From positions 1 through 33,692 of IMG/VR virus record IMGVR_UViG_3300037635_000457: a stretch of 33,692 nucleotides of DNA; one strand, 5' to 3'. This document shows positions 30,501 through 33,692 of this stretch, piece after piece (positions within the stretch are counted from its first letter, which is position 1; each line of letters begins with the position of its first letter). Below the pieces are notes generated by a model, which saw only the letters and a program-made list of their open reading frames with translations, was not told the origin of the DNA and did not search any database. Made by a program: the position numbers and the translations under genes. The DNA comes from a virus.

Positions 30501-31439
30501 ATGGCCGAAATAGATAATGTATTTAGTACATTTGATGCTCAAGGTAACAGAGAACAGTTAAGCAATGTTATTTATAACATTTCTCCAACATCTACGCCTT
30601 TTATGTCATCAATTGGAAAGAACTCAATTAAGAACGTTGTTTTTAATTGGCAAACAGAAGCACTACCAACAGTAAACGCTGCTGGTGAAATTGAAGGATT
30701 TAGATTAGATGGATCAACATCTGCTTCTACTCCTACAGCAAAGAAAGTAAACGTTGCAATGATTTCAAAAAGAGATGCAACAGTATCAGGTTCTCAAGAA
30801 TCTAGTGATCCTGCTGGTAAAAGAGCAGAGATGGCGCACCAACTAGCTATTATGGCTAAAGCTTTGAAAAGAGATATGGAAACAGCTCTTTGTCAAAAAG
30901 GTGCTAAGACAACTGGTGACTCTACAACAGCTAGGGTAACTGGTGGTTTTGAATCTTGGATGACTTCTAACGTATCAAGAGGAGCTACTGGCGCAAGTGG
31001 TGGTGAAGGTGTTGCTCCAACAGACGGTACTCAAAGAGATTTAACTGAAGCTTTGCTTAAAACAGTTTTACAATCTTGTTTTGAAAATGGTGGCGAGCCT
31101 TCATTGGCAATTTGCGGACCAGTAAACAAACAAGTTATCTCTGGTTTTACAGGTAGAACTTCAGCTAGACAAATGATTGATGCAAACACAGTAGAGGCTT
31201 CTGTTTCTATTTACGCATCAGACTTTGGTGAGCTTAAAATCGTACCATCTAACTTTAGTAGAGACAGATCACTATTATTAGTAGATCCTGAGTATGCAAA
31301 AGTTTCTTACCTAAGAGACTTCAAAACTGTTGATATTGCTACAGTGGGAGATGCCCAGACCAAGCTACTTTTAGTTGAGTATGGTTTAGAAGTAGGTAAC
31401 GAAGCTGCACACGGTATCGTTGCTGACTTAAACACTTAA
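30501..31439 (+). CDS. major capsid protein, SU10/DUF5309 family
   Basis: The 312-aa protein starts MAEIDNVFSTFDAQGNREQL then SNVIYNISPTSTPFMSSIG, the typical N-terminus of the SU10-type HK97-fold capsid family. The other family segments follow: NWQTEALP, SKRDATVSGSQE, KRDMETALCQKG and the C-terminal LLVEYGLEVGNEAAHGIV. It follows the scaffold gene and is followed by a strong terminator, consistent with high expression. No N-terminal prodomain or decoration domain is evident. The family call is confident. Confidence 0.9.
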   Translation: MAEIDNVFSTFDAQGNREQLSNVIYNISPTSTPFMSSIGKNSIKNVVFNWQTEALPTVNAAGEIEGFRLDGSTSASTPTAKKVNVAMISKRDATVSGSQESSDPAGKRAEMAHQLAIMAKALKRDMETALCQKGAKTTGDSTTARVTGGFESWMTSNVSRGATGASGGEGVAPTDGTQRDLTEALLKTVLQSCFENGGEPSLAICGPVNKQVISGFTGRTSARQMIDANTVEASVSIYASDFGELKIVPSNFSRDRSLLLVDPEYAKVSYLRDFKTVDIATVGDAQTKLLLVEYGLEVGNEAAHGIVADLNT

Positions 31440-31460
31440 TAAGTTAAGTCAATAACTTTA

Positions 31461-31487
31461 AGGGATGTTTCGGCATCCCTTTTTTTT
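31461..31487 (+). terminator. intrinsic terminator after the capsid gene
   Basis: AGGGATG (31461-31467) pairs with CATCCCT (31474-31480) across a six-base loop, followed by a run of eight T. This is a textbook Rho-independent terminator 20 bases after the capsid stop, and the only clear one I see in the window. The next gene starts only 16 bases later. Confidence 0.9.
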
Positions 31488-31502
31488 GTGCTAAAATTAA
31501 GC

Positions 31503-31793
31503 ATGGCAAAAACCACAATAATAGATCATAAAAGAAACTTTAAATCTTCGTTTGCAACAGAAGATGATAAGTTTATATATCATACAAAACAGAATATTGA
31601 TCCTACTTTGAAGTATGTAAAACAACTGTCTGAACAAGCGCCAGGCAAAGATCTTAGGCATATAGCAGAAGTTCCAATGGTTATATACCAACAGGCGCTA
31701 AGAGAAGGTTGGGCGCAAGATTCTGCAAAATGGAAAGACTGGTTAAACCATTCAGACAACAAACCGTTTAGAACATGGAAAGGTAAAGTATGA
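31503..31793 (+). CDS. small head protein after the capsid gene
   Basis: I start at the ATG at 31503 (MAKTTIIDHKRNFKSSFATE); the longer frame begins within the terminator region. The 96-aa protein has a beta N-terminus, then IDPTLKYVKQLSEQ, EVPMVIYQQALREGW and KWKDWLNHSDNKPFRTWKGK. This KDW.N...N..FRT...K end is known from short proteins between capsid and adaptor genes in podoviruses. No ribosome site is visible, so read-through or weak, near-leaderless initiation is implied. It is probably a head completion factor. Confidence 0.65.
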   Translation: MAKTTIIDHKRNFKSSFATEDDKFIYHTKQNIDPTLKYVKQLSEQAPGKDLRHIAEVPMVIYQQALREGWAQDSAKWKDWLNHSDNKPFRTWKGKV

Positions 31794-32440
31794 CATACGA
31801 CGAATTAAAAACTAATATTGCTAATTTTTTAAATAGATCTGATCTAACTAACCAAATAGATTTTTTTATTGATGCAACAGAGGCAGAATTAAATAGAAGG
31901 CTTAGAGTAAAAGATATGATTAAACGAGCAACTGCAACAGCAGATGGTCAGTATTTATCATTACCAACCGATTGGTTAGAAGCAATTAATGTGCAAATTG
32001 ATGGTAATAGTTTTAAACCATTATTCCAACAATCTATAGAATCAATGGATGTATACAGAAAAGGTAATGATAATGCTACTGGTTTGCCTGTATATTTTGC
32101 TTTAGTAGACAATACAATTGAATTAGCACCTACACCAGACTCAAGTTATACGTTACAATTAACATACTATGGCACTATAGATGCTTTGAGTGATACGAAT
32201 ACAAGTAATTTTATTTCTACATCATACCCAGACGCATACCTATACGGTGCATTAAAACACGCATCTATCTATCTTATGGAAGATGATAGAGTTGCTTTAT
32301 TCACATCACAGTTTGAAAAAGCTTTAGAAGAGATGAGAATGGAACAAGAGAAGGCTGAATTTGGTAAAGGATCGTTAATGCAAAGACGAAGAACTTATGG
32401 CAAGTCAGGCAGAAATACTTACATTTGGAAAAATAATTAG
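31790..32440 (+). CDS. head-tail adaptor protein
   Basis: The 216-aa protein begins MTYDELKTNIANFLNRSDLT with FIDATEAELNRRLRVKDMIK, then LSLPTDWLEAINVQIDG and the C-terminal SYPDAYLYGALKHASIYL and FEKALEEMRMEQEKAEFG. This is the pattern of the phage adaptor (SU10 adaptor/gp6-like) family that binds below the portal and connects to the tail. It overlaps the previous gene by four bases. Synteny capsid - small head protein - adaptor agrees. Confidence 0.8.
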   Translation: MTYDELKTNIANFLNRSDLTNQIDFFIDATEAELNRRLRVKDMIKRATATADGQYLSLPTDWLEAINVQIDGNSFKPLFQQSIESMDVYRKGNDNATGLPVYFALVDNTIELAPTPDSSYTLQLTYYGTIDALSDTNTSNFISTSYPDAYLYGALKHASIYLMEDDRVALFTSQFEKALEEMRMEQEKAEFGKGSLMQRRRTYGKSGRNTYIWKNN

Positions 32441-32448
32441 GAGAAAAA

Positions 32449-32841
32449 ATGGCAGGATTTAGCGATTATTTAGAAGATAAAGTGTTAGACCATGTATTTG
32501 GTGGTAACGCTTACTCAGCACCATCAACATTATATGTTGCTTTATACACAGTAGCACCTACTGATACAGGCGGTGGAACTGAAGTATCAGGCGGTGGTTA
32601 CGTGAGACAGTCAAGTGCATTTACCGTATCTGGTACTAACCCAACAACAGCATCTAATTCAGCTGCTGTAGAATATCCAACAGCTACAGCGGACTACGGA
32701 ACAGTAGTTGCAGTTGGTATCTTTGATGCTTCATCATCAGGCAACTTACTAGCATACGCAAACTTAACTACATCAAAAGTTGTTAGTACTGGGGATGTTT
32801 TCAGATTCAATACTGGTGATTTAGACGTAACACTAGCTTAA
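32449..32841 (+). CDS. Gp80-like tail protein
   Basis: The 130-aa protein starts MAGFSDYLEDKVLDHVFGGN followed by APSTLYVALYT, then Thr/Ser/Gly-rich beta strands (YVRQSSAFTVSG) and a FDASSSGNLLAYANLTTSKV segment. I recognise the 'FSDYLE..LLDHVFGG..Y..PSTLYVALYT' family, commonly annotated as phage tail fibre or Gp80-like. It is a virion protein of the head-tail or tail part, though its exact place is not clear to me. AGGAGA precedes the ATG. Confidence 0.75.
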   Translation: MAGFSDYLEDKVLDHVFGGNAYSAPSTLYVALYTVAPTDTGGGTEVSGGGYVRQSSAFTVSGTNPTTASNSAAVEYPTATADYGTVVAVGIFDASSSGNLLAYANLTTSKVVSTGDVFRFNTGDLDVTLA

Positions 32842-32845
32842 CATC

Positions 32846-33388
32846 ATGGCCAGTATAGGCTATAACAAAGGCTACTATTCAAGATCAAAGTATAACGATC
32901 TTGCGTTTCAAGCCGAAGCAACCATATCAGCAACTAGCGGAGCTACCGCTACTGGAACACAAGTAGATGTAACCACAGCAGTCATACAGGCTGTTTCAGG
33001 CTTTACTGCAACTGGTACACAAATTGATAGAGCAGTTGCAACTATAAGTGCTGTATCAGGTGCTAGTGCAATAGGCAGAAAAACGCATGGTGCTAATGCA
33101 ACGATTGCAGGAGTATCAGGCTTTGACTCGCAAGCATTTATTACCGCAGCTGGTTTCTCAACCATTGCACAAACATCAGGCTTTGATGCAACAGGTAGAG
33201 CAACATTTGCAGCCGCATCAACGATCAACCAAACCAGTAGCCTTGTCGCTGTTGGTGGTCTAAAATGGGAAGATATAATTGTTCCAGACGATACATGGAC
33301 AGATCAGATAGTTGCAAGTGCAACATGGACAGATCAAAGTAACCCATCAACAAATTGGACTGAATTAGACAAACAAGAGGCAGCTTAA
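32846..33388 (+). CDS. repeat-rich tail structural protein
   Basis: The 180-aa protein carries about six degenerate 20-25-residue repeats of the type ATISATSGATATGTQ, AVIQAVSGFTATGTQ, ATISAVSGASAIGRK and STIAQTSGFDATGRA between residues 23 and 137. Three DTWTDQ / ATWTDQ / TNWTE units follow at the C-terminus. Such Ala/Thr/Ser/Gly beta repeats suggest a trimeric beta shaft or an adhesin-like tail accessory. It lies between the Gp80-like protein and a fibre gene. Trp-Thr-Asp/Glu repeats at the end may dock to the fibre. Confidence 0.65.
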   Translation: MASIGYNKGYYSRSKYNDLAFQAEATISATSGATATGTQVDVTTAVIQAVSGFTATGTQIDRAVATISAVSGASAIGRKTHGANATIAGVSGFDSQAFITAAGFSTIAQTSGFDATGRATFAAASTINQTSSLVAVGGLKWEDIIVPDDTWTDQIVASATWTDQSNPSTNWTELDKQEAA

Positions 33389-33692
33389 ATGGCAGATACA
33401 TATACAACTAATCTAAACTTAACAAAACCAGAACCAGGTGCAGCAGAGGATACCTGGGGTATTTCGCTTAACGCTGACTTAGATGCACTTGATGCTATCT
33501 TTAGTAGTTCTGGTACACAGATTAATTTAAACCCAAACCAAATTAATTTTGCAGATGGAAAGAAAGCCATATTCGGTACATCTAACGACCTACAAATTTT
33601 CCATGATGGTGATAATAGTTTTATAAAAGAAATTGGTACTGGTGATTTAAGAATACTAGCTAGTGCAAAGATTGACTTCAGAAGCAATGATG
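33389..33692 (+). CDS. tail fibre, N-terminal part (runs off the window)
   Basis: The start overlaps the previous stop (TAAATG). The visible 101 residues open [20 protein letters not shown] then DTWGISLNADLDALDAIF, paralogous to the fibre at 546, and continue with GTSNDLQIFHDGDNSFIKEI, a repeat type common in marine phage tail fibres. The gene is cut by the window end after the first base of a codon. If the ends are joined, it continues into the frame that stops at 60-62, giving a fibre of about 121 aa; otherwise the remainder is outside the window. Confidence 0.75.
   Translation, partial: MADTYTTNLNLTKPEPGAAEDTWGISLNADLDALDAIFSSSGTQINLNPNQINFADGKKAIFGTSNDLQIFHDGDNSFIKEIGTGDLRILASAKIDFRSND

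Noticed and set aside
1-33692. tRNA genes
   Set aside because: No cloverleaf with a TTC-loop consensus was noticed on reading either strand; a tRNAscan-SE run would be decisive.

Overview
The window looks like an almost complete genome of a small AT-rich tailed phage, probably a podovirus-type marine phage. It carries a full virion set: terminase, portal, scaffold, SU10-type major capsid protein, adaptor, fibres, a nozzle-like beta-propeller protein and three internal/ejection proteins. It also has a compact replication set, a lysis cassette and many 25-60 aa microgenes. I see no tRNA, integrase, RNA polymerase or DNA polymerase. Several small families (DUF3310, DUF6321-like, the GLYANIHAKRKR protein, Gp80-like tail protein) and the size recall HTVC010P-type pelagiphages, but this is memory, not a comparison. 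The two window ends appear to join in frame inside one tail-fibre gene, and the structural genes are contiguous across that junction, so the window may be a circular or circularly permuted genome cut at an arbitrary point.

Layout. 1-7635 (+): fibre end, second fibre, nozzle-like protein, internal virion proteins and a PD-(D/E)XK nuclease. 7604-8144 (-): two small genes. 8171-13530 (+): early/replication block behind a recognisable promoter, with an excisionase-like HTH protein, Cas4/RecB-like nuclease, Sak4-like ATPase, SSB-like protein and TOPRIM primase-RepA-type helicase. It ends in a highly structured intergenic region (three direct repeats inside an inverted repeat, plus two palindromes) and a GC-rich winged-helix gene. 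13604-15985 (-): a tightly overlapping block of small phage proteins and a HAD 5'(3')-deoxyribonucleotidase, with two sigma70-like promoters. 16116-20391 (+): terminase subunits and portal. 20369-22382: microgenes and a RelA/SpoT-like protein. 22379-27388: the accessory block of most interest. 27391-28780: nuclease, 3-TM holin, M15 endolysin and a spanin-like protein. 28782-33692: scaffold, major capsid protein, terminator, adaptor, tail proteins and the start of a fibre.

The outstanding system is 22710-27388: CsgF, the CsgG outer-membrane secretion pore, a secreted curlin-like repeat protein, a FecR-domain exported protein and a CHASE2-type transmembrane class III nucleotide cyclase with all expected catalytic residues. 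It reads as a phage-borne amyloid-type secretion apparatus with its own substrate and an envelope-sensing second-messenger enzyme. The genes overlap so deeply that each exported protein's signal peptide is encoded out of frame inside the 3' end of the previous gene. A second possible nucleotide-signalling protein (RelA/SpoT-like) lies 2 kb upstream.

The replication region 11101-13530 resembles the logic of IncQ-type plasmids (primase, RepA-like helicase, iterons, small winged-helix initiator). It is my candidate origin.
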